Below are positions 1-10,721 of a stretch of DNA of 64,000 bases, one piece after another; within the stretch, counting starts at the first letter, position 1, and every line of letters starts with the position of its first letter. The notes beneath the pieces are model-generated. The model did no database searches. It was not told the origin of the DNA and saw nothing but the letters and a program-made list of their open reading frames with translations. Source of the DNA: Hetaerina americana (Eukaryota; Arthropoda; Insecta; Odonata; Calopterygidae). Made by a program: the position numbers and the translations under genes. Location of the stretch: the NCBI GenBank assembly GCA_022747635.1, contig JAKTNV010000009.1:30845622-30909621 (forward strand), written 5' to 3'.

Positions 1-2130
1 TGTTTTTTTCAAGGGAATCATAGTAAACATTTCAGCAAGTGACAGGAGTAGAAAGTCAGTCTATTGCTGGATGAAAAATCCAATTAAAATCTACATGAAA
101 AAGCTAAACTTTCATTCTGAGGTTAATTCTTTACAAGTGCAGTGGTACAAAATTGCAAATGATGAAAAAATAAATAAATTGAGCTAACAACCTCTATTTA
201 TGGTTCACGAAGGTTTTTTGCAATATGATTTGACGAAGGTTTTTTATTTCATCGTTTTAGCCAAATGGCGTCATTAGAATGTCAATAATAATAACATAGA
301 AGACTTATATCTAATTAATTAGATGTAATTCTTAATTATAATATATTGTGTTGTGTATTGAGTAATTCGTCAAAGATTTAACTGGGCGTGAAGTATTTAA
401 GGGTTCAGTCAATGATTAAAACGGCCATGATCAAGAACGGTGGGGGAAAAATCACGTCCGGAATCACATTCTGACAACTCTTGATGGGTGAAGGTGGGTT
501 GGGATGTGAAGATGAGAGCAAGTAAAGCGGTACTTAGTCAATACGAGGCACATTACATTTTATCTCTGCTCCAATTTTCCTGGAAATCCCTCTTTCGTTT
601 TCTCCTGCAAACTCTCAATAATCGACATCCCACGAAAGTTAGCAATCAGGGTCTAGGTCTGTCTCATCTAAGGAAAAGCACGTCTTCTTCATGGAAAATC
701 CAGCGTCACTTATGACTCAAAACAGAAGGAATTAGGGAAGTTATGATGTATATTTGGGAAATACAGAAGATCCTGACGCTTAGAAGTGGGTCATCCGTGC
801 TTTCTACTCTCAGCGTAATAGGTTAAAGGAACGCCCGAGGAAGGCTGAGTTGGGCAGTCTGGTCGATATTTTGACATTTTTCCGTCGCGTGTCACATTTT
901 GATATTAGGTGCATCATCATTTCTTGAGATGCATGATTTATTTGGTTTCTCGTTGTGTGCCTCAAATAGTGCTTTTAACGTGACAGCAACACTGAAATGG
1001 CCGCCACACTGGGATCAGAAGTTTTCACAGCCGCTCCGCTGTGGAACAGACGCTACGACGAATGACCCCTTTCGTATGATCCCTACCCTTTGACCTATCT
1101 GACATGGATGGCCCTACATATTAGCAGCAATTATCAATGCTCCCGGCAAGAGCTCTATGGGACACTGGAGCACGTAAGCTGTTCCACCACGTCCAGGTTG
1201 TGGTCCATTAGGTGAAATGTTCCAAATTTCCGAAATTATATACATGAAATTGTAACGGTAATCATTTCTAGGTGATTCGATGATTGAAATCTCAAGCATT
1301 GATTTCCTCTGCAAAGGAATACGTTTGTGTATATCCGCAAAGGGCTATTATTTTGTTGACTTTGCGCATTGTCACTTATTTCAATTAACAGTCATACCAT
1401 TTACGCAGGGAAAGCTGGAGAAATGATGCAAAATTTAAACGAAGAAAACGTTAAGAAAAACATGGTTTTGGAGGCTTTGTTAAAGCTGTCAAAGCATAAA
1501 GAATAATTGATCAAATAGGGGAAATAAAGTGGAAAAAGGCTGGAATATTAAGAAAAGTTTCTAAGAATATTTTATTATCTCTAATTATTTAGTATAGAGA
1601 AATGCTGGATGAACAAGTGATAGGTATCCTGAGATTAGATGTCGGCATTAAATCGCTTTGAATCAACATTAAGGTAATGAATCCGATGTATCCAAATCAA
1701 TAAGGTAAGTAGTGGCGAAGAATGAGGTACGTACGAAGAGATGTGGGCATGTGGATGAGACAGTGTTCGGGCAAAAGGGTTTGAATGTATTCCGGCCATT
1801 CTCGAGGAAGCTGCTGGAATGAGTCCAGGACAAACATTTTTACGCCGGCTGTAATTTTCTTTTTAGGAGCCCTGGCGGCTGATGCCATTTACTTCGGTCA
1901 TTCTGCTCCACGTGAATGATTACATTACGAAAGTAATCCCTCTTATCCTGGAGCAAAGTCCTCCCTCAAGTTCGTTCCTGGTTATGTTTTTTGGTCCAGC
2001 TGCGGACTGGTGTAAACCGCGTAATATATGCATAGGAAAACGTTATCTTTGTCCGCTAAATTTTAATGGAAAAATGAGCTAGATTTATATGCATTTTTCG
2101 CTGAAAATACCTATCACTTCTAAATATATC
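1..2130. other. Unassigned AT-rich sequence
   Basis: I see no gene, RNA or classifiable repeat here. The open frames are all under 80 codons, lack recognisable motifs and have no convincing splice context. Confidence 0.5.
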
Positions 2131-2133
2131 AGA

Positions 2134-2590
2134 TATCGTGCGAATAGCTTTGTTCGATATTCAACCTCTAATATCGACTCGAAGCATAAAAAATTCAAGG
2201 AAATGATAGGGGTATATCTGCTCGCCGATATATGTCGTGTTTATGGAGTTATATCTGCGATAAATGCATATTGCTCACATCAATAGTTATGAGAAAATTA
2301 TCGTTAAGGTTTATTTTTTATTTTTCCTCCACTGAAAACCCTGGAGTGGCGAGAAACCACTAGGGATGGAGGAAGGTTTATGATTAGCGATCGACGCAAA
2401 TACCCTCGCCGATCTTATATCGTACATCGACGATGTAGTTAAACCCCGATCGACAATGTCGTGTATGAACGATAGCTATATGACCTTAAATATATATCGT
2501 ACTATCATATCGACCGGTGCTACTTTACAGACCTACCTGTATTGAAGATCAATACTTCTTTTGAGCATTTGAGTAATACTCATTCTATCG
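2134..2590. promoter_or_regulatory. Cluster of CGATA/TATCG words
   Basis: The five-base word CGATA or its complement TATCG occurs eleven times in about 457 bases, starting at 2134, 2155, 2172, 2226, 2258, 2299, 2418, 2470, 2495, 2508 and 2586. About one would be expected by chance. Other CG-containing words such as CGATCGAC (2389, 2448) add to an unusual local CpG density. In Drosophila, CGATA clusters bind the insulator protein BEAF-32, and TATCGATA is the core of the DRE bound by DREF. Whether this insect uses the word that way is inference. A degenerate satellite built on an ATCG-rich unit is the main alternative. No adjacent gene is visible. Confidence 0.4.
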
Positions 2591-2599
2591 GATATAACC

Positions 2600-3265
2600 A
2601 AGCACATTTCGAAAACTGCCTATTATTAAATCATAAATGATTCACTCCAAAAGCCAGATTTATTCAAAAATTATTTTTCTGTGAAATTGGCGTATGCGTT
2701 CGTAATGCATACAATTTCTTTTAGATTTTTGTTATTTATATTCACATCCATTCAATGCGTTACTACACTAAACGAATCGCTTGATTTCATAACATTTTAT
2801 ACTATGCATTTAGACTGAGCCAAAATGCAGGTAAATTTGAAATATATATTTTTAAAAATTACACAAGGTTACTGTGATTTTAAATATACCCTAAATATTA
2901 GCATAGATTATGATGGCATGAGCACATAGATGGATTAGAGGAAAGTTAATGATATCGGTGGGTGCGGTATGGGATTGCTGTGCACGGAAATAAAAATTAA
3001 TGTATTAAAAATTATTACTCAATAATTCTTAAATTATTGCTTCTAACCATTGTTTGAATATAGGGTGACGAAATCGGAGTTCCGAAGTTTCGGAGTCGGT
3101 TTTTCCAATAGAAACGTTTAAATTAAGGACAGGGAATACGGAAATATTTATCAACAATACAGAAACTTAAGAAAAAGCGTGGCATCATTTAGGCCGAGCG
3201 TTCTAAGATCACTTTCGAAGCACAAACCGTAGAACACCTCTGCTCATTTTTGGCCACGTATCATT
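2600..3265. other. Unassigned AT-rich sequence
   Basis: No coding frame, repeat or RNA could be identified between the CGATA cluster and the hAT terminus. Confidence 0.4.
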
Positions 3266-3270
3266 TAGAC

Positions 3271-4285
3271 CAGTGTTTCCCAAACTTTTTCGAGCCCTCT
3301 TAGGTCCATAAACCTATAATCAACGCCCTCCAATCGATAGCTTTAAAATAATAATAAAATTCATAAATGAAAATAATCAAAAACATTGAAAATACTTAAG
3401 TTAAAAACAATGACTAATCCAATGTTTATTTACAATCCAACGTATGTGAGATGCATAGCTCTCATATCACATTTATGAAAAGCCTAAATGCACAATAATA
3501 AAAGGAACTTAGATGAGAATATACTTTTTACATGAAAATAAATTATCAAAACGAATATTTTTAAAAACCTTTCTTTAGAAGTTTACATGTCATTTTTTCG
3601 CTTAAATTAAGAAATTATTTAACCTGAACATTTTAAATTTTTGGAAACAGAAAAACGTATCATATTGTATAACAATTAGTTAAACAATTAAGTGTTTATT
3701 GATTTGAGTTTTTCATGGTCTAGAAGTCATTTTAAGAGTTTCGATTGCCTAATTTCACGACAGATTTTCATCTAATAACATTTTAATGGGATGGAAAGGC
3801 TTGATGGCCTGATATTAGTTTTCCAACGTCCGGTGTTAGAAAATTTCTAGGAGTCTTAGATATCCGCGTTCATTAACTGAAAGTCTGTTTCTATGCTTGG
3901 AAATAAACTGAATGACTGCACTAAAACCACGTTCCTCCAAATATGAAGTTGAAAATGCAAGGAGTTTTTTAACCACCATCCATAATGCAGGATAACGTTC
4001 GTAAACCACCTTCTGCAACGAAAACTCTTGATAATTTATCTTAAACTTTGGTTTCAATTCGTCATAATTTTGTACTCAAATTAATTCTTCCTCTAATACT
4101 CCAACTTCCTCAATATCTACAAGGGGATTTATCACCCAATCTGGAATTTCCAACAAAAGAAGATCCTCAAATCGCTACGTCATATTTTTATGCAAGGTGG
4201 CTAAATGGTCACAAAAGACTCAAACTATCATCAAGCACACGAGCTTGCTCTTCTAGCTTAAGCAGGGAAGGAAATTGATGAAGCT
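3271..4285 (-). mobile_element. hAT transposon remnant (C-terminal transposase)
   Basis: The reverse strand from about 4285 down to 3836 reads as the C-terminal part of a hAT-superfamily transposase of the ZBED/SCAND3-like type. A recognisable order runs from HLATLHKNMT and RFEDLLLLEIPDWVINPL to a terminal dimerisation block with YPALWMVVKKLL, FSTSYLEERGFS and KHRNRLS. At least three in-frame stops (near 4077, 4177 and 4214) show it is dead. At 3271-3290 the sequence CAGTGTTTCCCAAACTTTTT matches the typical hAT terminal inverted repeat and would be the 3' end of the element. I did not find the opposite terminus or a clear 8-bp target duplication, so the 5' half appears lost. The family assignment rests on the C-terminal motif and terminus seen together. 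Confidence 0.75.
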
Positions 4286-4289
4286 CACA

Positions 4290-5675
4290 GCGACCTATGT
4301 TGCGCTTAAATGAGAGAAATTTGGAAATTAATATTCACCACAGATTTTGCCTTTGTGAGGTTAGTATCCCTGCAATTATAAATTCATTTCATTTGCAATT
4401 TGCAAATATTTCAGACTAAAATGCAACGTCACCCCTAATATTTTTAAAGTTGTCGCTGGGAAAAGCATTTTTCTTCTAAAAAACAGCACGACAGTGTCAC
4501 AAAATTATAGAAGCGCCTTATAAAATTGCCTTTTGATAGCCTTCGAACTTCCGTGTGTAATAACAAACGTTTGAAATCTTCGTCGTTCTCATCTCACAAC
4601 TCTCGAAGGAGTCGATCATTAAGAACATGGGCTTTGATATTGTTAACCGCTGTAATTACAATGTTTAAGGACTTGTGAAGGTAATCACTCAGTATTTATG
4701 CCACTACATATGTCGGTGAATGGCAAAACATTTGGCATATATTTTTTCAAGTACGAGACATCAATTAAAAATATTTATGTGCTAGCGGCATAGTTTCAAA
4801 CATATATAAGTGAGGCCGAATATATGTATTTGTTCTGCACCTGGTATAAAACAGGATTTATTTACCCGTCATTTTGCTCTTGAACGGTAGTAGTTATACT
4901 TCAGTAAACTGAAAATACTAATATAATTTTTTTTTTTTTGTAAATATTGACATTTCATAGACATTTGTAATGCAATTATCAGGCGGGCGTGAATTGGAAA
5001 AAGGTGCGTACGTAGTTTGTGCCAGAGGTCTGCACATGCGCGTTTGCCGTCTTTCATAGAGAAACCGGACACTCAGCTACAAAGTAAGCGCCTCTCGAAT
5101 TCGATTCATAACACTGGTCTAGTTAGGTGAGGGTGAAATAATATTTCTTTGGCTCTTATTCTGCCGTTATGAATCATATTAGTCCATGCAATTCCCTGAA
5201 TTGTATTCATAAGAGAGGAAGTTCAAGTGACTGTTGCGGTGAAATTGGCTTGGGTACAATTTTTGGATATTTTTCTGTGCGTTGGTTCAAATAAAGTTTA
5301 TTCCATAGCAGGGAAACCTTTTGATTTAATGATATATTACCAAGAGAAATTTGTTGAAGAAATATGCTTACTACTCAATTTACTCGTGAAGGCGAAATTT
5401 ATCCAAAGAATTATTGTAAATATTACACACTGTTTGAAGAAATACTACGCTATGCCTAATGGCAGCAAAACCTTGACTTAGATCTGTGAACCGGGAATTA
5501 ATTTAATTGATATCCAGCCAGCAAAGGGAAAATTCAGTCGTATATACACGAAGAATGAGAGAAAAGGTCCTCTTTTTGAGCTATTATTGACATTTCATGA
5601 AAACATAATATAATGGCCAAATGAAACAGTTTCTGGCGTCACTTGGTGGGAAATCTTCATAGTGAAATGGAAAAT
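4290..5675. other. Unassigned AT-rich sequence
   Basis: Nothing classifiable was found. A 14-base T run lies near 4926. The 84-codon frame at 5227-5481 has no recognisable motif and no splice context. Confidence 0.4.
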
Positions 5676-5714
5676 AAGCAACTTGGCTTTTCCACGTAGA
5701 TATTTTTTTATTTT

Positions 5715-5754
5715 ACGACCTAGGTTTCGTTATGGTATTTCGTTATCGTCAGGT
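5715..5754 (-). ncRNA. Hammerhead-ribozyme-like motif, left Penelope terminus
   Basis: On the minus strand CTGACGA (plus positions 5746-5752) is followed by GAAAC (5724-5728) and then GGTC|GT (5715-5720). This matches the hammerhead order CUGANGA, stem II, GAAA, stem III, UH cleavage. Stem III could be ACC/GGT. Stem II is not convincingly preserved in this copy, so it is probably inactive. Penelope-like elements are known to carry minimal type I hammerheads in their terminal repeats. Confidence 0.45.
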
Positions 5755-7161
5755 TTATTTCTTAACCTTGTTTTATCGTAGAAGGCCGGTCTCACCTTTT
5801 CTTTTGGGAGAATTCTGTGCACTTTTAATGACAAGTGCCCAAGAAAAGGGAATCTCCGCCACTGTGGCTGGTTTCAGTAGATGAGGGAGAACTATACAAG
5901 GCTAACTTGGCTAAACGGGATAGTTTCTTGTTGTAAAGTTTATCAATCAACTTTTCTCTGTCCATTGTTCACTGCAATCTGTTTTATGATGCTGAGTTCT
6001 TTAAGAGTGTTCTCTTTAGACATGGGGATAGAACATGCTCTGTGTAACATGGCGTAGAAGGCCGATAATTTTTGAGAGAAGTAATTTCTAGAATTATGGT
6101 GAATGACTTGGTCTGTATTACACTGTTTCCTGAAAATTGGAAAAATCAAATCAAATTGTTTTTAATTGTAATAGTTATATCTAGAAAGTTGAGGGATCTA
6201 GCTGCTTCTAATTTCTTGGTAAATTTTATATGTTTATCCCTGGGATTGAGAAAATTCAAAAATCTGTCTGATTGTCTGTCAGAACCCGTCCAGACGCAGA
6301 AAACATCATGTACATATCTATACCAGCAAAGGATATTTTTGATGAGGGGATTCTCTGAGGATAACATTAGTTGCTCAAAATTGTCCAGGTAAATGCCTGC
6401 TGGTACCGGGGAAAGCGGAGAGCATATAGCCAAGCTGTCTTGTTGTTGGTATATTTTGTAGCTAAACACACATCTGGTTTGCTCTACACAATTTTTTAAG
6501 GAGCAGCACAATTCAAAAATCACCGGGGTTGGAACCCTTGCTTTAACAAGAATAACTTCCGCAAGGTTCTAATCTTGGAACCCTGGGGAGTAAATTCGTG
6601 ACATCAAATGATACCATTGTGCACTTGGTGGTTATTATTTCTTTAGACAACACATTCACCAGTTCTTGTGATTATTTTATTCCGTGTTTCGGGGAAAATT
6701 TGGAAAAAGTGTCGAATAAGACGTTTAACTTATTAGACCATAAGTGGTTCAGGGCTAAAACATTGGAAATCACAGGCCGATTTGGAACACTGCTACACAG
6801 ATTGCTTACACTGATTTTTTTGGATTTTTGGCAGACCAAAAAATCTGGGAACTGATGGATTCATTTGTATTAGGTTGCGTTACTCCCGATGGGCTTATTA
6901 TCACTTCACATGAGTTGCTGGAAGCTTTGCACACTTCCTGATATTCTGGTGTGGGATCCTCTGTTAAAGCCATTGCTTTGTTGTTCGAGATGAAATCTTC
7001 AAACTCCTTTTTGTAGTCACTTATATCCGGGACAACTGCTGTGCTACCTTTGTCTGCCTTGGAAACGATTAGGTCTTTTTTCGAAATTGTCTTTGATTGA
7101 CAACAAGGCTTTGTAGTATTTTGTGTTTTTTCAGTCATTTGTTCAGTAACCTAAGATGATA

Positions 7162-7200
7162 ACCTGACGATGTTATAACATAACGAAACCTATGTGAAAA
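7162..7200 (+). ncRNA. Hammerhead-ribozyme-like motif, right Penelope terminus
   Basis: CTGACGA at 7164-7170 is followed by a perfect five-pair stem II, GTTAT (7172-7176) with ATAAC (7180-7184) and loop AAC, then GAAAC at 7185-7189. One extra U lies between the conserved A9 and stem II. The stem III / cleavage segment reads CTATGTG and has drifted from the GGTC seen at the other terminus. This is the inverted partner of the left motif. Confidence 0.5.
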
Positions 7201-7284
7201 AATGTATGTGGAAAAGCCAATTTGTTTAATTTCAATTTCAATATACTGGCCATTTATTTTCGTAGTATACTTCGCTTTTTTCTG

Positions 7285-7990
7285 CGAGACACAGCTTGCG
7301 CTTTTTGCCCATAATATTTCTATTTCGGGGGAGAGCAATGCTCCTGTGGACGTGAAATTTATTGGTTTTTAAGAAAGCCTTCGACAAAGTACCTCATAGT
7401 AAACTACTCGTAAAGCTAGAAGCAAATGGCATATATAAAAATATCCGTGTTTGTATTAAAGACTTTTTGAATGGTCGGGTCAAAAGAGTAGTGGTAGATC
7501 GAGTTAGCTCAAATGCAATAGAAGTTATTTCAGTTGTTCCCCATGGAGTTGATACTTGCACCATATTCTAAATGAGGCCTAACAAGCGACAAATAACATT
7601 TATGTTTGACTTTTACATCGCATTTACCTAGTACCCTTCTAATAAAGCCTTTTTTTGCTTATCCACATATTCCCCTTATGTGTTTCACCCAGGAGAGATC
7701 TTGAGTGAAGGTAATGCCTAGGTATTTAATTGAGTCTACGCATTCCATTTCGGTGTTCCCAATGCAGTAGGCGTTCAGGTAGGAATTGGTCTTTTTCCAA
7801 AAAATATCACTTCACACTTTTTAAGTTTATTTTTAATTGCCACCAGCGTTTCATAGCATTAGGGTCATCTGACAAAGCTGCTGCGTCCTTAGGATCACGG
7901 ATATCACGGTAAACCACTGCATCATCGGCAAAGTCACCCCCTGCCACGCACCCTAGCGGTGGCTTGCAGGGTATATAAATAAATAAACAT
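7285..7990 (+). mobile_element. CR1-group LINE copy with an internally inverted segment
   Basis: This copy belongs to the same family as the long LINE ending at 36345. Plus-strand 7285-7550 encodes the RT block KKAFDKVPHSKLLVKLE through to VVPHG (the VPQG motif). From about 7551 to 7936 the sequence lies on the opposite strand. Read in reverse, it gives FADDAVVYRDIRDP, the catalytic FADD box, then the C-terminal VLGKCDVKVKH and LVRPHLEYGAS. From 7937 the plus orientation resumes with the LINE 3' stem-loop (GCCACGCACCC, GGTGGCTTGCAGGGTA) and an (AATA)n tail. The order A-forward, B-inverted, C-forward is unlike simple 5' truncation. The copy is non-coding and 5'-truncated, and it abuts the Penelope element. 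Confidence 0.8.
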
Positions 7991-7999
7991 AAAATGATA

Positions 8000-8945
8000 C
8001 AAATAATTATATAGTAGTACTATAAAAATAATGATATCATGCGTTGAATGAAAAATAACTTCCCGATAAAGCCTTGATAATGTCGTTGGAACCGAATAGT
8101 TTGTAAAATGATTATCTAGGTAAAAGTTTGATGTAAAACCATGGAATATAAGATAGGATAAACTGATTTCTAACCGGATTCACACCCGTTTTATGCACAC
8201 TAAATTTTACTGCCGAAGTACTCTGTAACGTGATATTTTGCCAGTGATAGACCGAATGAGATTAAACTCGTTCAAAAGTTTCCCTTGTGCGAGAAGGCTT
8301 GAACATATTTTTCATCCGTTCCTACTTTAAAATGGATGGATACACATGATTTAAATTACTTCTAGATACGGGAAACAATGTAAACTTTAAAATTGATACT
8401 TAAAAATGTAGACAAGAGGAAGTTGCCGAGCCTTCGCAAAGGTCACATTGTCAGGACCCTCTGGTGCCCCCCTACCGCCCCCTTTCCTCTTTTCGCCCCC
8501 ATAGACTAGAGCACCGCCCCCACGGGAGGCAACGGCACCCACTTTCGGAATCACTGAATTAATCTTATTTTGGTCTTGCTCTTTCCCCCTTTATCCTTAT
8601 CGGCACCCACTTATCCGCTCCTGTCATTCTTAAAATCTCTTGAGCACCTGCCCTTTCACTCCTTCCCACTGTATCCTTTCCACCCTTCCTTGCTCTCTTA
8701 GCGTATATCATCATTGGCCTCATATCATTTAACTTACCTATCAGTGTTTAGTTTCATACGGTCCCCTACAACCATTTAATATAAGTTATTGTCTAGTCTA
8801 CCTGTTGTTTACACTCTGCCATTTCCCTCTGCCTTCAATAATACCTTAAATCGACCTACAGATAATCATTCCTCGGCCTACGAATAATCTGACCTCTTGT
8901 GTTTTGTTATCTAAACCCGTCCCGCATGCTCGCTTTAGAATGCCA
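8000..8945. other. Unassigned spacer with C/T-rich tract
   Basis: No gene is visible. 8445-8720 is strongly C/T-rich on the plus strand (runs such as CCCCCCTACCGCCCCC) with no protein motif on either strand. Confidence 0.4.
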
Positions 8946-8949
8946 TTAA

Positions 8950-9416
8950 ATAATGTACTGCTCTTAACAGTATTATTTTATTTTTTAAATTTCTATATAC
9001 CCTACAAGCCTCCGTCAGGGTGTGTGGCAGGGGGTGAATACACGCCAGAATAATTATTCCCGCACATGACCCTACCGAGGTCGAAAAATTTTATTATGAT
9101 CCCCTGTCATTCGTGGAAACAATGGCATCTTAAATCTAACTCTTCTACCCTTAATCTCTCTAATTTTAGTAGAATGATCTCTCCTACCGTTGTACGATTG
9201 GGGTAATAATACATTTTCAACATCAGTGCCCTAGAGACCTCCTTCCAATTTATGCAAGAACTTCAATCTGTAATTTAGCCTTCGCTCCGCGAGAGATTCC
9301 CAGCCTAGGTGCTCCAACATTTTGGATAGGCTACTAAATTTATCATAACAACGTTTTACAAATCTAGCTTCTCTACGCTGCACGCGATCCAATTCGGCAA
9401 TTGATCCAACTTCGTG
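8950..9416 (-). mobile_element. 5'-truncated CR1-group LINE 3' end
   Basis: Read on the minus strand, this encodes the RT C-terminus of the same family as the copy at 32.85-36.35 kb: ELDRVQRREARFVKRCYDKF, MLEHLGWESLAERRL and LLPQSYNGRRDHSTKIREIK, with a stop after LHKLEGGL. It ends with the family's 3' stem-loop (plus 8999-9035) and an A-rich tail with AATAAA-like units at about 8950-8990. The 5' edge is abrupt near 9416, as expected for a truncated retrotransposition. Confidence 0.8.
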
Positions 9417-9759
9417 AGTATCCTATATATTTTAAGTTTTCCCTTCCATCCCTCGTCTCTCTGAGGGAGGACCCTCCTGCTACCTGCAGCTTTGGGTCCT
9501 ATTCCCTACCGGTGTCCTTGGGGGAGAAGACCATTGTGTGTTGCATGTCCATGTGGTATTGGAATTTCGCTTCTTGCTTGTCAAATTCTAGTTTGCACGT
9601 TATTGGATAATTTTTTTACTGAATCCTAAGGTGCAATTTATTGTCAGTTGATAGAGTATGCATTTGCATATGTGTAATTTGAAAGGATTTTTGCATGAAT
9701 GCATGAGCCACTGTGGGTATAGGTTTGCTTGGATGTGTTGATTTTGCATGTGGCGTTCT

Positions 9760-9832
9760 TCTCTTTTACGGGTGGTGATCTCACACCCCCCGCCTCACGC
9801 CCCGTAGGTGGCTCGCGGGGTATTATGTAGAT
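9760..9832 (+). repeat. LINE 3'-end fragment, TATTATGTAGATG tail type
   Basis: GGTGATCTCACACCCCCCGC is followed by GTGGCTCGCGGGGTATTATG and TAGATG. This is the same 3'-terminal stem-loop found on the CR1-group LINE copies, but with a TAGATG tail instead of (AATA)n. Related copies lie near 47.96, 48.27 and 63.40 kb. No coding sequence could be attached with confidence; 9420-9640 just upstream is unassigned. Confidence 0.6.
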
Positions 9833-9904
9833 GTAATCTTTAAACTCATTTTTTACTTTCTCCGCTTACCTAGCATTTCCCTTAGCATCAAGGGTTTAAG
9901 CATA

Positions 9905-10460
9905 TTACCACCTCTCAATATTTCCTCCACCCGCGTTTCTGTTTTCTTTGAAAGCTTCTCCCATGATATTTGTAACTTCGTCACCCGTATTTCTTTCCGT
10001 CAAGCTATCTTTTTTCTCCATACCCAGTGATCGTATCCTTCTGATGTACCGTCATCCTCTTGATATAAGGACCTATTTTCGGTTTTATACAACGCTACGT
10101 GCCGTATTAAAGGCTATGCTAATCTTTATTCATGTCCGTGCTGAGCGTATCTACCATCTTTCCTTTCTTTCTGTAAATGCTTCCATCGCCAATGCAATTC
10201 TTTTCCTAAAGTCTCCGCTACCATTCCAATTATTCCTCAAAATATTTACTTTACAGTATTCGCACCTTCTGCTCTAAATTATTATATCTACTGTTCTGCT
10301 TTCCTTAGCCTAGCTACTTTTTGATTATTCCATTATATAGTTTTTGCATGGTTATTCCTTTAACAATAGTTCTCTCATAACTTCTGCAGAGCACTCCTTA
10401 ATAATTGCAATGCCTTCGCCGTCTTATTAGTTATAGCTTATTACTGCCCGTGTGATTTTT
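9905..10460 (-). mobile_element. RTE-like LINE remnant
   Basis: The reverse strand carries, through several frameshifts, the C-terminal region of an RTE-like reverse transcriptase. It shows AEVMRELLLK in the palm region, then DFRKRIALAMEAFTERKE, and further down a degenerate LGMEKKDSLTERNTGDEV that corresponds to the usual RRMEKISWTERKTNEEV. The plus strand is C/T-rich because the coding strand is purine-rich. The mariner at 10722 lies just beyond its upstream side. Confidence 0.55.
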
Positions 10461-10721
10461 ATACCAGTTTTGAATAATCGTGCCTCTCCAAATTACTCTT
10501 ATAATCCGTAGTTCTTCTTTCAGGATACGCAGTTTTAGTACGGTAATTTTTAAAAGTTCTTAATTATTCCCGTATGTACGGTTGCAATTGCTTCCCCCAC
10601 AGCTCTTATCTCATATACTACGGTTTCTCGTTTTATAATGTTTGCGTGCCCTTCCTCCACACTTCCGATCCCTTAATCACTTTGATCTTTATTAACTGTC
10701 TTTTGGTATTCCTTCCTTTTA

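Larger units (their letters stand above)
5680..7226 (-). mobile_element. Penelope-like retroelement, decayed, with inverted terminal repeats
   Basis: The reverse strand carries pieces of a Penelope-like reverse transcriptase in the right order. Near 7100-6930 is the N-terminal block LIVSKADKGSTAVVPD. At 6523-6146 is the RT core with ICSPLSPVPAGIYLDNFE, WYRYVHDVFCVW (the palm motif, here YVHD instead of YVDD) and a downstream FLNFLNPRDKHIKFT, LNFLDITI. Around 6060-5950 is the linker HRACSIPMSKENTLKELSIIKQ followed by IAVNNG. The GIY-YIG endonuclease normally found at the C-terminus is not recognisable. The frames are interrupted. About 80 bases at 5680-5762 and 7146-7226 are inverted copies of each other, as in the terminal repeats described for these elements. 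Each carries a hammerhead-like core, listed separately. Confidence 0.8.
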
